A stretch of 64,000 bases of DNA, from the NCBI RefSeq assembly GCF_003711105.1, contig NZ_CP023865.1:594001-658000 (forward strand), in the 5' to 3' direction. This DNA comes from Actinoplanes teichomyceticus ATCC 31121 (GTDB lineage Bacteria > Actinomycetota > Actinomycetes > Mycobacteriales > Micromonosporaceae). Under the pieces are notes generated by a model. That model was not told where the DNA came from, searched no databases, and worked only from the letters and a program-made list of their open reading frames with translations. The position numbers and the translations under genes were made by a program. This document shows positions 25,486 through 33,407 of the stretch, piece after piece. Numbering within the stretch: the stretch's first letter is position 1; each line of letters opens with the position of its first letter.

Positions 25486-26124
25486 ATGGACCTCACCCAC
25501 GCCGTCCTCTCTTTCGCCGTCCTCGGCGCCCTGCTGACCATCACGCCGGGCCTGGACACCGCCCTGGTGCTCCGCGCCGCCGTCACCATGGGCCGCGGCC
25601 CGGCCTTCGCCACCGCCCTGGGGGTCGGCGCCGGCGCCCTGACCTGGGGCGCCGCCGCCGCGGTCGGGGTCTCCGCCCTGCTCACCGCGTCCACCGTGGC
25701 GTACACCGCGCTGCGCGTGGCCGGCGCCGCGTACATGGTCCTTCTCGGTGTCCGGATGATCCGCGCCGGGCTTCGCCGCCCCGCGGACGGGGGGTCCGCG
25801 GCGCCGCCGTCCGCGGCCGCCCCGACCTGGCGGGCCACGTTCGGCAGGGGGCTGCTCACCAATCTGCTGAACCCCAAGGTGGGCGCCTTCTACGTGGCGG
25901 TGTTGCCGCAGTTCGTGCCGGCGGACTCGTCCCCGCTCGGGGTCGGCCTGCTGCTGGCCCTGGTGCACGATCTGGAGGCGCTGGTCTGGTTCTCCTTGAT
26001 CATCTTCGGCGCGCAGGCCGCGCGTGGTGTCCTGGCCCGGCGCTCGGTCCGGCGTACCGTCGACGCCGGGACCGGCGTGGCCCTGATCGGTTTCGGCATG
26101 CGGCTGGGTCTGTCCGGCCGATAG
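25486..26124 (+). CDS. LysE/RhtB-family exporter
   Basis: A 212-residue translocator with about six helices. The family start is clear (LLTITPGLDTALVLRAAVTMG) and so is the later NLLNPKVGAFYVAVLPQFVP. Members export amino acids or related small molecules through the cytoplasmic membrane; the substrate is unknown. The ATG at 25486 has no good ribosome-binding site; a TAGTAA hexamer about 6 nt upstream hints at a near-leaderless message. Confidence 0.88.
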   Translation: MDLTHAVLSFAVLGALLTITPGLDTALVLRAAVTMGRGPAFATALGVGAGALTWGAAAAVGVSALLTASTVAYTALRVAGAAYMVLLGVRMIRAGLRRPADGGSAAPPSAAAPTWRATFGRGLLTNLLNPKVGAFYVAVLPQFVPADSSPLGVGLLLALVHDLEALVWFSLIIFGAQAARGVLARRSVRRTVDAGTGVALIGFGMRLGLSGR

Positions 26125-26206
26125 CCGGATCCGGGACGGGAAGCCGGTCATCGGGGCGCGAACCTTGAGCCGGAGCAGCAAGCGGACCGCAACAGGAACC
26201 GGAAAG

Positions 26207-27028
26207 GTGGCGAACACGGTGATCGACCCCGTGGTGGATCAGGACTGGCTGCGTGCCCACGCCGGGGACGTCGTCCTGGCCGACGTCCGCTGGTACCTCG
26301 ACGGTCGTTCCGGGCGAGCGGCGTACCAGGAAGGTCATCTGCCCGGCGCCGTCTTCATCGACCTGGACACCGCGCTGGCCGGCCCGGCGTCGCCGGCCGA
26401 GGGCCGGCATCCGCTGCCGGATCCGCGGGTCTTCGCGGCGGCGATGTCCGCCGCCGGCATCGGCGACGCGGACACCGTGGTCGCCTACGACGATGCCGGC
26501 GGGGTCGTCGCGGCGCGGCTGGTCTGGTTGCTGCGGGCGATCGGGTGCGAGGCCGCGCTGCTCGACGGAGGATTGCCCGGGTACGACGGTGAGCTCACCC
26601 CCGAGCCCCCCGCCCGGCCCGCCGCGACCTTCACCCCGCGGGAGTGGCCGGCCGGACGGCTGGCCTCGCTGGCCGACACCGTGGCCGGTGGCTACGTGGT
26701 GCTCGACGCGCGGGAGGCGGCCCGGTTCCGCGGTGACGCCGAGCCGGTCGACCCGCGCCCCGGTCACATCCCGGGCGCCCGCAGCCTGCCCTGCCGGGAG
26801 AACCTGACAGGGGACGGCCGGTTCCTGCCGGTGGCCCGGCTGCGCGAGCGTTTCGCCGCGGTCGGTGTGGACGGCGCCACCGAGGTGATCTCCTACTGCG
26901 GTTCCGGGGTGACGGCCTGTCACAACCTGCTGGCGATGGAGCATGCCGGTCTGGGCCGGGGGCGGCTCTACCCGGGTTCCTGGTCGCAGTACAGCCACAC
27001 CGACCGCCCGGCGGCCACCGGCGACTGA
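26207..27028 (+). CDS. Two-domain sulfurtransferase (rhodanese/SseA type)
   Basis: About 273 residues with two rhodanese domains. The first is the inactive structural domain (VVLADVRWYLDGRSG, GHLPGAVFIDLD). The second is catalytic, with the loop CGSGVTAC at Cys231, the sequence of 3-mercaptopyruvate sulfurtransferases rather than the CRxGKx[R/T] loop of thiosulfate sulfurtransferases. It moves sulfur to thiol acceptors or cyanide in the cytoplasm. I chose GTG 26207 (VANTVIDPVVDQDWL) with agga upstream; GTG 26219 and TTG 26165 are alternatives. It converges with the HTH gene, 1 bp apart. Confidence 0.88.
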   Translation: MANTVIDPVVDQDWLRAHAGDVVLADVRWYLDGRSGRAAYQEGHLPGAVFIDLDTALAGPASPAEGRHPLPDPRVFAAAMSAAGIGDADTVVAYDDAGGVVAARLVWLLRAIGCEAALLDGGLPGYDGELTPEPPARPAATFTPREWPAGRLASLADTVAGGYVVLDAREAARFRGDAEPVDPRPGHIPGARSLPCRENLTGDGRFLPVARLRERFAAVGVDGATEVISYCGSGVTACHNLLAMEHAGLGRGRLYPGSWSQYSHTDRPAATGD

Positions 27029-27029
27029 G

Positions 27030-27425
27030 TCAGTCGGGCCGCCCGGCGGGCCCGCGGGCGCGGTGCGCCGGGTCGGGGTCGAGGCCCTGGGGCCCGGTCT
27101 GCTCGTGCTGCCGGACCTGGTCCTCGATCCAGCGCTGGTGCGCTTCCCAGGCGGCCTGTTTGCTGCTGCCGACGGCGGCGCCGATCTGGGTCCACGAGGC
27201 TCCGGCGGCGCGTGCCGAGCGGACCATGGCCTGCCGTCCGTACCCCGCCTTGCGGATCACCACCTCGCTGAGCGCGAGCATCTCCAGGGTCTCGGCGGGG
27301 GAGAGGGCGGGGGCGGCGTCGTCCGGGTTCATGGCGGCGAGGGCGTCTCGCATCCGCAGGTCGTCGTAACGCCGGGTAGCGCTGATGAGCGTGTGCTGTC
27401 GTTCCAGCTCGTCCGGAGTCGCCAT
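27030..27425 (-). CDS. Small HTH DNA-binding protein
   Basis: A 131-residue protein with a helix-turn-helix at about residues 75-100 (ARAAGASWTQIGAAVGSSKQ, then AAWEAHQRW), of the type found in uncharacterised actinobacterial regulators. The N-terminal half is helical and charged; the C-terminus is disordered (GPQGLDPDPAHRARGPAGRPD). I prefer ATG 27425 over ATG 27446. Upstream there are three GTCAAG half-sites in alternating orientation (27442-27463), which likely form its own operator. Target genes beyond itself are unknown. Confidence 0.7.
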   Translation of the reverse strand: MATPDELERQHTLISATRRYDDLRMRDALAAMNPDDAAPALSPAETLEMLALSEVVIRKAGYGRQAMVRSARAAGASWTQIGAAVGSSKQAAWEAHQRWIEDQVRQHEQTGPQGLDPDPAHRARGPAGRPD

Positions 27426-27441
27426 GGGCACCACTGTGTTC

Positions 27442-27463
27442 GTCAAGTCAGCTTGACGTCAAG
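27442..27463. promoter_or_regulatory. Three alternating GTCAAG/CTTGAC half-sites
   Basis: GTCAAG-tcag-CTTGAC-GTCAAG: the second and third elements form a perfect 12-bp palindrome (cttgacgtcaag), and the first and second form an inverted repeat with a 4-bp spacer. They lie 16 bp upstream of the HTH gene start. On the minus strand TTGACG also resembles a -35 element, so repressor and polymerase could compete. Confidence 0.6.
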
Positions 27464-27683
27464 CCACCCTGACGCGGCGAGGCGAATTGTTCTTACTTCT
27501 CCTCTTAAATCGCTCATAAAGCCGCCAATTCTTCAGCGTGGACAGTCGGCGGCTACTCAACCGTTCGGCCAGGTTTTGCCGGAGGGTCGCCGCGACCCGC
27601 CGGTGAACACTCCCTGTCGCACAACCGGTGTGGCACCATCAGGTAACCCCCCGCCGTGCACTAGCGCCAATACGGGAGAAAAC

Positions 27684-27836
27684 ATGTCTGCTAGGAAGCT
27701 GGGCCGTCTCGCCGGTTTGGTTTTCGTTCTGGTCGCGGCCTTCGGTGGAGTCGCCGCGAACGCCGTCGCCGCTCCCGGCGCGGCAGCTCAGACCGAGACC
27801 ATGAAGTACGCGACGCTCGACAGCGTCTGGCTGTAA
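27684..27836 (+). CDS. Small secreted peptide (50 residues)
   Basis: ATG 27684 has a good ribosome-binding site (cgggaga, 4-5 nt spacing). The peptide has a clear Sec signal: basic MSARKLGR, a hydrophobic core LAGLVFVLVAAFGGVAA and a likely Ala-x-Ala cleavage around ANAVAA. About 20 residues would be released, ending KYATLDSVWL. I recognise no family. It stops 61 bp before the GGDEF/EAL gene on the same strand and may be cotranscribed with it, so a signalling or surface role is possible but unproven. The 237 bp before it are less GC-rich than average and gene-free. Confidence 0.72.
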   Translation: MSARKLGRLAGLVFVLVAAFGGVAANAVAAPGAAAQTETMKYATLDSVWL

Positions 27837-27897
27837 ATAGCGGCGGCAGCGTCGGGCTGCGATGAGCAGCCGCGCAGCAATCACCCTAAGGAGCGCC

Positions 27898-30429
27898 ATG
27901 AGCGGGCCTCGGCCAGCATCACGGCGCTCCTCGGCCTATTCCTGGCTGGTCACCATTCCGCTCGCGCTTTTCGGCGCGGTCTGCCTGGTCGTCTTCATCT
28001 CCCGGGAGCACGGCTGGTACCACGAGTGGCTGGGCGGGCTGCTGGTGATGGCGGGAGCCGTCGCCGCGTCGGTGTCGGTCACCCAGGTCATCATCGGCCG
28101 CCAGGCCTATGCCGTCATGGTGACAGAGATTCCGCTGGTCCTGGGCCTTTATTTCCTTCCGTCGGCGACCACTCTGCTGGCGATGACCGGCGCCGCGCTG
28201 GTGACGCACCTCTGGAACCGGCTGGAGCCGGCCAAGCTCAGCTTCAACGTCGCCGTCAAGGCGGCCTCGGTAGCCATCGCCCTGCTGGTGCTCTCGCTGT
28301 TCCCGGCCAGCCACGACGCCGGGCCGTGGACCTGGGGCAAGATCTTCGTCGCGGCCCTGGCCAGCGGGATCGCCTCGCACCTGGCGGTGGCCGGGGTGAT
28401 CGCCGTGGTGCAGGGACGCCACGCCGGCCGGCAGGCGCTGGGCGCGGGCGCGCCCGCCGTCCTCAACTGCGCGATCAACACGGTCATCGGCCTGGTCTTC
28501 CTGGTGCTGCTGGACGCCACCAAGTGGTCCGTGCTGCTGCTGGCCGGCCTGGTGCTGGCCCTGGTGCTGGTCTTCCGGTCGTTCGCCGGCATCTTCCGCC
28601 AGCACCGCACGCTCGCCGAGGTCTACGAGCTGACCGTGGCCCTGCGCGACGAGGCCGGCACCGGCGGGCTGCCCGACGTGCTGCTGGGCCGGGTGCGCGC
28701 GCTGACCCAGTCGGAGTACGCCACCCTCTGGCTGGCCGCCCAGGGCCGGCATCCCGAGGTGCTGCTCACCTCCCGGGTCGACGACAGCGGCGGCCTGTTC
28801 GACATCTCGCCGACCCCGACCGAGGTCCGCGACCAGGTGCTCGAGACCGGGCGCGCGGTGGCGGTGGGCTCGCAGTTCGAGGAGACCGCGAAGCTGCGCG
28901 GGTCGCTGCGCGCGGCCGGGCTCCGCGATGTCGTCGCGGTCCCGTTGCGCTCCGGGCAGATCACGATCGGCACCCTGGAGGTCGTCAACCGGGTCGGCGC
29001 CTACACCACCTTCCGCGACGCCGACGTGCAGGTGCTGGAGACCATCGCCGCGCATGTCGCCGGCGCCGTGGAGAACTCCCGGCTGGTCGATCGGCTGCGC
29101 TACGACGCGTACCACGACCGCCTGACCGCCCTGCCCAACCGGCGCCGGATGGTCGACGCGCTGGCCGAGTCGGTCAAGGTCCGCGCCGAGGACGAGGTCG
29201 TCGCGATCCTGCTGTTCGACGTCGACGGCCAGCGCAACGTCAACGAGTCGATGGGGCACGCCGCCGGCGACAAGCTGCTGGTCGAGGTCGCCGAGCGGAT
29301 CCGGGGCATCGCCGACTCGGGCGCCCTGGTCGGCCGGATCGGCGGCGACGAGTTCGTGGTCACCCTCCGGGCCGCCAGCATCGAGGCCACCGTCGACCTG
29401 GCCACGCAGATGCGCGAGCGGCTCCGCGGCCCGATGACCGTGGGCTCGCTGACCCTGGACGTGGACACCGCGGTCGGCGTCTCGGTCTACCCCGACCACG
29501 GCAGCGACCCGGAGACCCTGCTGCAACGGGCCGAGCTGGCCGCCAACGCGGCCAAGGTGCTCCCGTACGGCGTGCAGCCGTTCCACCCGGCCCTGGAGTC
29601 GCGCGCGGTGCGCCGGCTCGGCATCGCCGCCGATCTGCGCCGCGCCATCGACAACGACCAGCTGGAGGTCTACTTCCAGCCCAAGGTGACGCTCGCCGAC
29701 CGGCACGTGCTCGGCGTCGAGTGCCTGGCCCGCTGGGTGCACCCGGCGCACGGCGAGGTCGCTCCGGAGGACTTCGTGGCGGTGGCCGAGCACACCGGCC
29801 AGCTCGCCCGGCTCACCGAGGTGGTGCTGACCGCCGGCCTGCGGCACTGCCGGGCCTGGGCGGACGCCGACCGCCCGCTGTCCATCGCGGTCAACCTCTC
29901 GGCCCGTACCCTGCTCGACGCCCGCTTCCCGGACCTGGTCCGGGACCTGCTGGAGGAGCACGGGGTGGAGCCGGGGCAGGTCACCTTCGAGATCTCCGAG
30001 CCGGGCATGCTGCACGACATCGAGCGGGTGCTGCCGAGTCTGTACCGTCTCCGCGACCTCGGCGTCCGGCTGAGCGTCGACGACTTCGGCACCGGCGCCT
30101 CCTCGCTGGGCTACCTGCGCCAGTGGCCGGTGCACGAGGTCAAGATCGACGACTCGTTCGTGCAGGGCATGGCGACCGACTCGGGCGATCTGGCGATCGT
30201 GCGGGCGGTGGTGGGGCTGGCCCGCGAGTTCGGCCTCACCGTGGTCGCCGAGGGGGTGGAGAGCGAACTGACCCTTGAGCTTCTGGAGGAGATGGGCTGC
30301 GAGATCGGTCAGGGGTACCTCTTCAGCCGGCCGTTGCCGTTCGAGCGGCTGGAGGCCTGGCTGAGCGCGCAGACCGAGCCGGAGTCCACCCCGACGGGCG
30401 AGGTGCGCCGGCTCCGCGCAGTCATCTGA
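27898..30429 (+). CDS. Membrane GAF-GGDEF-EAL cyclic di-GMP protein
   Basis: A dual-domain c-di-GMP protein of 843 residues. Residues about 15-215 form a membrane sensor with six to eight helices; a GAF domain follows (about 240-390), then GGDEF (about 400-560) with GRIGGDEFVV intact at 482-486. No allosteric RxxD inhibition site precedes it. EAL (about 580-830) has ECL at 608-610, NLSA, FEISE, DDFGTG, VKIDDSFV, AEGVE and GQGYLFSRPLP, so the metal and catalytic residues seem present and phosphodiesterase activity is possible. ATG 27898 has a strong ribosome-binding site (aaggag). It lies just after the secreted peptide gene. Confidence 0.92.
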   Translation: MSGPRPASRRSSAYSWLVTIPLALFGAVCLVVFISREHGWYHEWLGGLLVMAGAVAASVSVTQVIIGRQAYAVMVTEIPLVLGLYFLPSATTLLAMTGAALVTHLWNRLEPAKLSFNVAVKAASVAIALLVLSLFPASHDAGPWTWGKIFVAALASGIASHLAVAGVIAVVQGRHAGRQALGAGAPAVLNCAINTVIGLVFLVLLDATKWSVLLLAGLVLALVLVFRSFAGIFRQHRTLAEVYELTVALRDEAGTGGLPDVLLGRVRALTQSEYATLWLAAQGRHPEVLLTSRVDDSGGLFDISPTPTEVRDQVLETGRAVAVGSQFEETAKLRGSLRAAGLRDVVAVPLRSGQITIGTLEVVNRVGAYTTFRDADVQVLETIAAHVAGAVENSRLVDRLRYDAYHDRLTALPNRRRMVDALAESVKVRAEDEVVAILLFDVDGQRNVNESMGHAAGDKLLVEVAERIRGIADSGALVGRIGGDEFVVTLRAASIEATVDLATQMRERLRGPMTVGSLTLDVDTAVGVSVYPDHGSDPETLLQRAELAANAAKVLPYGVQPFHPALESRAVRRLGIAADLRRAIDNDQLEVYFQPKVTLADRHVLGVECLARWVHPAHGEVAPEDFVAVAEHTGQLARLTEVVLTAGLRHCRAWADADRPLSIAVNLSARTLLDARFPDLVRDLLEEHGVEPGQVTFEISEPGMLHDIERVLPSLYRLRDLGVRLSVDDFGTGASSLGYLRQWPVHEVKIDDSFVQGMATDSGDLAIVRAVVGLAREFGLTVVAEGVESELTLELLEEMGCEIGQGYLFSRPLPFERLEAWLSAQTEPESTPTGEVRRLRAVI

Positions 30430-30460
30430 CCTGCGAATTCGCAACGTGGGGGGTGCCGAT

Positions 30461-30489
30461 TTCACCCGCGGGACCCGGCCGTGTAGTCT
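30461..30489 (+). promoter_or_regulatory. Promoter for tRNA-Thr/tRNA-Met/rpmG
   Basis: TTCACC (30461), 17 bp, TAGTCT (30484), ending 35 bp before tRNA-Thr. The same TAGTCT -10 occurs before rplJ. Prediction from sequence only. Confidence 0.5.
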
Positions 30490-30524
30490 TACTCCTGCAG
30501 CGAGCGAGAGATCGCAAGCGGCAA

Positions 30525-30597
30525 GCCCCCTTAGCTCAGTCGGCAGAGCGTCTCCATGGTAAGGAGAAGGTCTACGGTTCGATTCCGTAAGGGGGCT
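30525..30597 (+). tRNA. tRNA-Thr (GGT)
   Basis: A 73-nt tRNA: acceptor GCCCCCT/AGGGGGC, anticodon stem-loop TCTCC-ATGGTAA-GGAGA giving GGT, T-arm ACGGTTCGATTCCGT. CCA is not encoded. It is followed by tRNA-Met and rpmG, the same order as in other actinobacteria. Confidence 0.95.
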
Positions 30598-30644
30598 CTA
30601 CCGGGTTCGTTCCCGCCGCCCGGCGCTGGACGTGAGCCTGGCTC

Positions 30645-30717
30645 GGCGGTGTAGCTCAGATGGCAGAGCAAGCGGCTCATAATCGCTGTGTCGCCGGTTC
30701 AAGTCCGGCCACCGCTA
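30645..30717 (+). tRNA. tRNA-Met (CAT, elongator)
   Basis: A 73-nt tRNA: GGCGGTG acceptor closing with a G-U first pair against CACCGCT, anticodon loop CTCATAA (CAT), T-arm CCGGTTCAAGTCCGG, discriminator A. CCA is not encoded. The first base pair and D-arm suit elongator rather than initiator tRNA. Confidence 0.93.
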
Positions 30718-30824
30718 CTTTCCCGTGGGGCTCAAGTCCGAGGCCCACTTTGCAGAGCGACCCACCAAGCGTCTACGCTGGTTCGTCGTCAAGTTAGATC
30801 CCGTTAGCAGGAAGGCACCCCGCC

Positions 30825-30992
30825 GTGGCCAAGGCGACCGACGTCCGTCCGAAGATCACCCTGGCGTGCACGGAGTGCAAGGACCGGAACTACATCACCA
30901 AGAAGAACCGGCGCAACGACCCGGACCGCATCGAGCTGAAGAAGTTCTGCCCGCGCGACGGGAAGCACACCCTGCACCGCGAGACGCGCTGA
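30825..30992 (+). CDS. rpmG: 50S ribosomal protein L33
   Basis: A 55-residue L33 ([20 protein letters not shown] ... LHRETR), a large-subunit protein near the E site. It starts at GTG 30825 with aggaag 9 nt upstream. Zinc-type L33 has two Cys pairs; here the first pair is present (CTEC) but the second reads FCPRDGKH, so the fourth ligand position is Asp. Zinc binding may be kept through Asp or weakened. It follows tRNA-Met and precedes the hadA-like gene, as in mycobacteria, and ends at a strong terminator. Confidence 0.93.
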   Translation: MAKATDVRPKITLACTECKDRNYITKKNRRNDPDRIELKKFCPRDGKHTLHRETR

Positions 30993-31031
30993 CCTTCGCG
31001 AAAGCGCGTTCGCAACGCTGAAAAGTCTCTC

Positions 31032-31066
31032 TCTGCGCCGCCCGGAGTCACTCCGGGCGGCGCAGA
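31032..31066 (+). terminator. Terminator between rpmG and hadA-like gene
   Basis: A perfect 16-bp stem (tctgcgccgcccggag paired with ctccgggcggcgcaga, loop tca) followed by gtagtttgtgg. It ends the tRNA-rpmG unit only 15 bp before the next start codon. Confidence 0.85.
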
Positions 31067-31080
31067 GTAGTTTGTGGGGT

Positions 31081-31533
31081 ATGCCCCTGGATCAGACGTT
31101 TGCCGGCCGCACCTGGCCGCCCACCGAGACCTATCTCGTCGGCCGGGAGAAGATCCGCGAGTTCGCCCGCGCGATCGGCGCCACCGACGCCGAGTACCAC
31201 GACCCCGAGGCGGCCCGCGCGATCGGCTACCCGGACGTGGTCGCCCCGCCGACCTTCCCGGTGGCGATCACCATGAGCGCCAGCCGCCAGGTGGTCAACG
31301 ACCCCGCTCTGGGCCTGGACTACAGCCGCGTCGTGCACGGTGACCAGAAATTCGCCTACACCCGGCCGATGGTGGCCGGCGACGCGGTGGTGTGCGTGAA
31401 CACGGTGGAGGAGATCACCACCCGGGGTGGCCACTGGTTCATCACGGTGCGCACCGACGTGCGTACCGAGGCCGGCGAGCCGGTCGTCACGGCGTGGTCG
31501 AAACTGGTGCAGCGCGGCGAGGAGACTGCCTGA
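31081..31533 (+). CDS. HadA-like MaoC-fold dehydratase subunit (UPF0336)
   Basis: A 150-residue hot-dog-fold protein like the non-catalytic subunit of the mycobacterial 3-hydroxyacyl-ACP dehydratase HadAB (FAS1-like dehydratase domain: EFARAIGATDAEYHDPEAAR, then VAPPTFPVAITM, DYSRVVHGDQKF). The start is ATG 31081 directly after a terminator hairpin; TAGTTT 7 nt upstream may be the -10 of a leaderless message. It is coupled to the HadB-like gene (TGATG). In an organism without evident mycolic acids it may serve ordinary or polyketide-like fatty acyl chain dehydration. Confidence 0.87.
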   Translation: MPLDQTFAGRTWPPTETYLVGREKIREFARAIGATDAEYHDPEAARAIGYPDVVAPPTFPVAITMSASRQVVNDPALGLDYSRVVHGDQKFAYTRPMVAGDAVVCVNTVEEITTRGGHWFITVRTDVRTEAGEPVVTAWSKLVQRGEETA

Positions 31534-31928
31534 TGGACGACGTGCTCGAGCCGCAGACCTTCCGGATCACCCGGGCCGACCTGGTCCGCTACGCCGGCGC
31601 CTCCGGCGACTTCAACCCGATCCACTGGAGCGACCGGATCGCCACCGGGGTCGGCCTGCCCGGTGTCATCGCGCACGGCATGTTCACCATGGCCCTGGTG
31701 GGTCGTGCGGTGACCGCCTGGGCCGGCGCGGCGGACGCGGTGCGCGAGTTCAGCGTGCGCTTCGCTCGGCCGGTCCCGGTGCCGGACACCGACGAGGGAA
31801 CCGAGGTCGTCGTCACGGCCAAGGTGAAGGAAGTCACCGAGGACGGCGACACCAGACTGGCCCTGACTGCCACGTGCAACGGAGACAAGGTACTGTCTCT
31901 GGCACAGGCGCTTGTCAGGAAGCGGTAG
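31533..31928 (+). CDS. HadB-like MaoC dehydratase catalytic subunit
   Basis: A 131-residue MaoC-like protein containing the hydratase 2 motif with catalytic Asp and His (YAGASGDFNPIHWSD) and GVIAHGMFTMALVGRAV. It would form the active heterodimer with the upstream HadA-like protein and dehydrate 3-hydroxyacyl thioesters. The pair lies between rpmG and tRNA-Trp/secE exactly as in mycobacteria; the third mycobacterial gene, hadC, is absent here. Confidence 0.9.
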   Translation: MDDVLEPQTFRITRADLVRYAGASGDFNPIHWSDRIATGVGLPGVIAHGMFTMALVGRAVTAWAGAADAVREFSVRFARPVPVPDTDEGTEVVVTAKVKEVTEDGDTRLALTATCNGDKVLSLAQALVRKR

Positions 31929-31934
31929 CCCGGG

Positions 31935-31964
31935 TTGGGATAACCAGGGGCGTACCCGTACACT
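31935..31964 (+). promoter_or_regulatory. Promoter for tRNA-Trp/secE/nusG
   Basis: TTGGGA (31935), 18 bp, TACACT (31959); the predicted start is about 36 bp before tRNA-Trp. The sequence gtacactggt around the -10 also occurs before rpsL, and TACACT occurs before rpoB. Confidence 0.55.
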
Positions 31965-32007
31965 GGTGCGCCGTGGGGCTGTGCGTCGCAAGACGGCGGT
32001 CCCGCAA

Positions 32008-32080
<73 letters not shown>

Positions 32081-32187
32081 CGCAATCCTCCCTGACGTGC
32101 CCGCCCGGTGCGCGGTTCGCACAACTCCCGCGTCCGGTCGAGTGCTGACGGGAACATCAACACCACCGACGACGGAAGTAGGGCGAA

Positions 32188-32568
32188 GTGGCCGATAAGG
32201 ACCGGCCCGGTGACGACGTCCCGGGCGACGACGAGCTGCTCGCCGACGCCGCCGCCGGTGACGATGCCAATGAGGACGCCGACGCGCCGGTGACCCGTGG
32301 TGGTGGGACCGCGGTCGCCGAGCGTGCGCAGGACGACGACGCTAAGGCCAAGAAGGAGCGCAAGCGCGCCGGGGTCTTCGGCCGGATCGGCGGCTTCTTC
32401 CGCGAGGTCATCAGCGAGCTCCGCAAGGTCATCTGGCCGACGCGCAAGGAGCTGCTGACCTACACCGCGGTCGTGATCGCGTTCGTCACGGTGATGACGG
32501 CGATCGTGGCGGTGCTGGACTACGGGTTCGGTAAGGGCATCCTCTGGGCGCTCGGCGGCAAGTCGTAG
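32188..32568 (+). CDS. secE: Preprotein translocase subunit SecE
   Basis: A 126-residue SecE. The first 60 residues are an acidic, probably disordered extension (ELLADAAAGDDANEDADAP), common in actinobacteria. The core follows: amphipathic FFREVISELRKVIWPTRKEL and one membrane helix (YTAVVIAFVTVMTAIVAVL). It clamps SecY in the translocon. GTG 32188 is preceded by a gaagtaggg-like ribosome-binding site. It is in an operon with nusG. Confidence 0.95.
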   Translation: MADKDRPGDDVPGDDELLADAAAGDDANEDADAPVTRGGGTAVAERAQDDDAKAKKERKRAGVFGRIGGFFREVISELRKVIWPTRKELLTYTAVVIAFVTVMTAIVAVLDYGFGKGILWALGGKS

Positions 32569-32613
32569 CCCTGGCGAACCTGTACCGAGTGACTTATCTG
32601 GAAGTGAGCGAGC

Positions 32614-33330
32614 GTGCCTGAGTACGACGACGAGACCGCGCAGTTTGCTGACGAGCAGTCGTCGCCGGACACCGACGAGTCGGTCGAGACGGCCGACGAG
32701 ACGCCGGTGGCGGTCCAGGCGCCCGAGGTCGACGAGGACTACGACCCCGTCAAGGAGCTGCGGCAGAAGCTGCGGTATGCGCCTGGTGACTGGTACGTGG
32801 TGCACTCCTACGCCGGTTACGAGAACAAGGTCAAGACCAACCTCGAGACCCGGATCACCAGCCTCGACATGGAGGACTTCATCTTCCAGGTCGAGGTGCC
32901 GACCCGCGAAGAGGTCGAGGTCAAGAACGGCAAGCGCAACCAGGTGCAGGCCAAGGTCTTCCCCGGCTACATCCTGGTCCGGATGGACCTGACCCCCGAG
33001 TCGTACTCCTGCGTGCGCAACACGCCGGGCGTGACCGGGTTCGTCGGCGCCACCGACCGGGTCGACCGGCCGGCCCCGCTCTCCCTCGACGAGGTGCTGA
33101 AGTGGCTGGCCCCGGCCGTCCAGGCGGAGGAGAAGAAGGCGAAGCCCGAGGTCAAGGTCCTGGACTTCGAGGTGGGCGACTCGGTCACGGTGACCGACGG
33201 CGCGTTCGCCTCGCTGCCGGCGTCGATCAGCGAGATCAACGCCGACCAGCAGAAGCTGAAGGTCCTGGTGTCGATCTTCGGCCGGGAGACGCCGGTCGAG
33301 CTGAACTTCAACCAGGTCACCAAGATCTGA
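32614..33330 (+). CDS. nusG: Transcription termination/antitermination factor NusG
   Basis: A 238-residue NusG: an acidic N-terminal extension (about 50 residues), the NGN domain ([43 protein letters not shown]) and the KOW domain ([20 protein letters not shown]) ending [10 protein letters not shown]. It couples RNA polymerase to Rho, or to the ribosome through S10. It starts at GTG 32614. A small inverted repeat follows the stop (tcgccgg-aaca-ccggcga). The next gene is rplA, not rplK as almost everywhere else. Confidence 0.95.
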   Translation: MPEYDDETAQFADEQSSPDTDESVETADETPVAVQAPEVDEDYDPVKELRQKLRYAPGDWYVVHSYAGYENKVKTNLETRITSLDMEDFIFQVEVPTREEVEVKNGKRNQVQAKVFPGYILVRMDLTPESYSCVRNTPGVTGFVGATDRVDRPAPLSLDEVLKWLAPAVQAEEKKAKPEVKVLDFEVGDSVTVTDGAFASLPASISEINADQQKLKVLVSIFGRETPVELNFNQVTKI

Positions 33331-33407
33331 TCGCCGGAACACCGGCGATGTCAGTGGGAGGGGCCGCCACCGCGCGGCTCCGCCATCAACCACAGGAGCA
33401 CTGAGAA

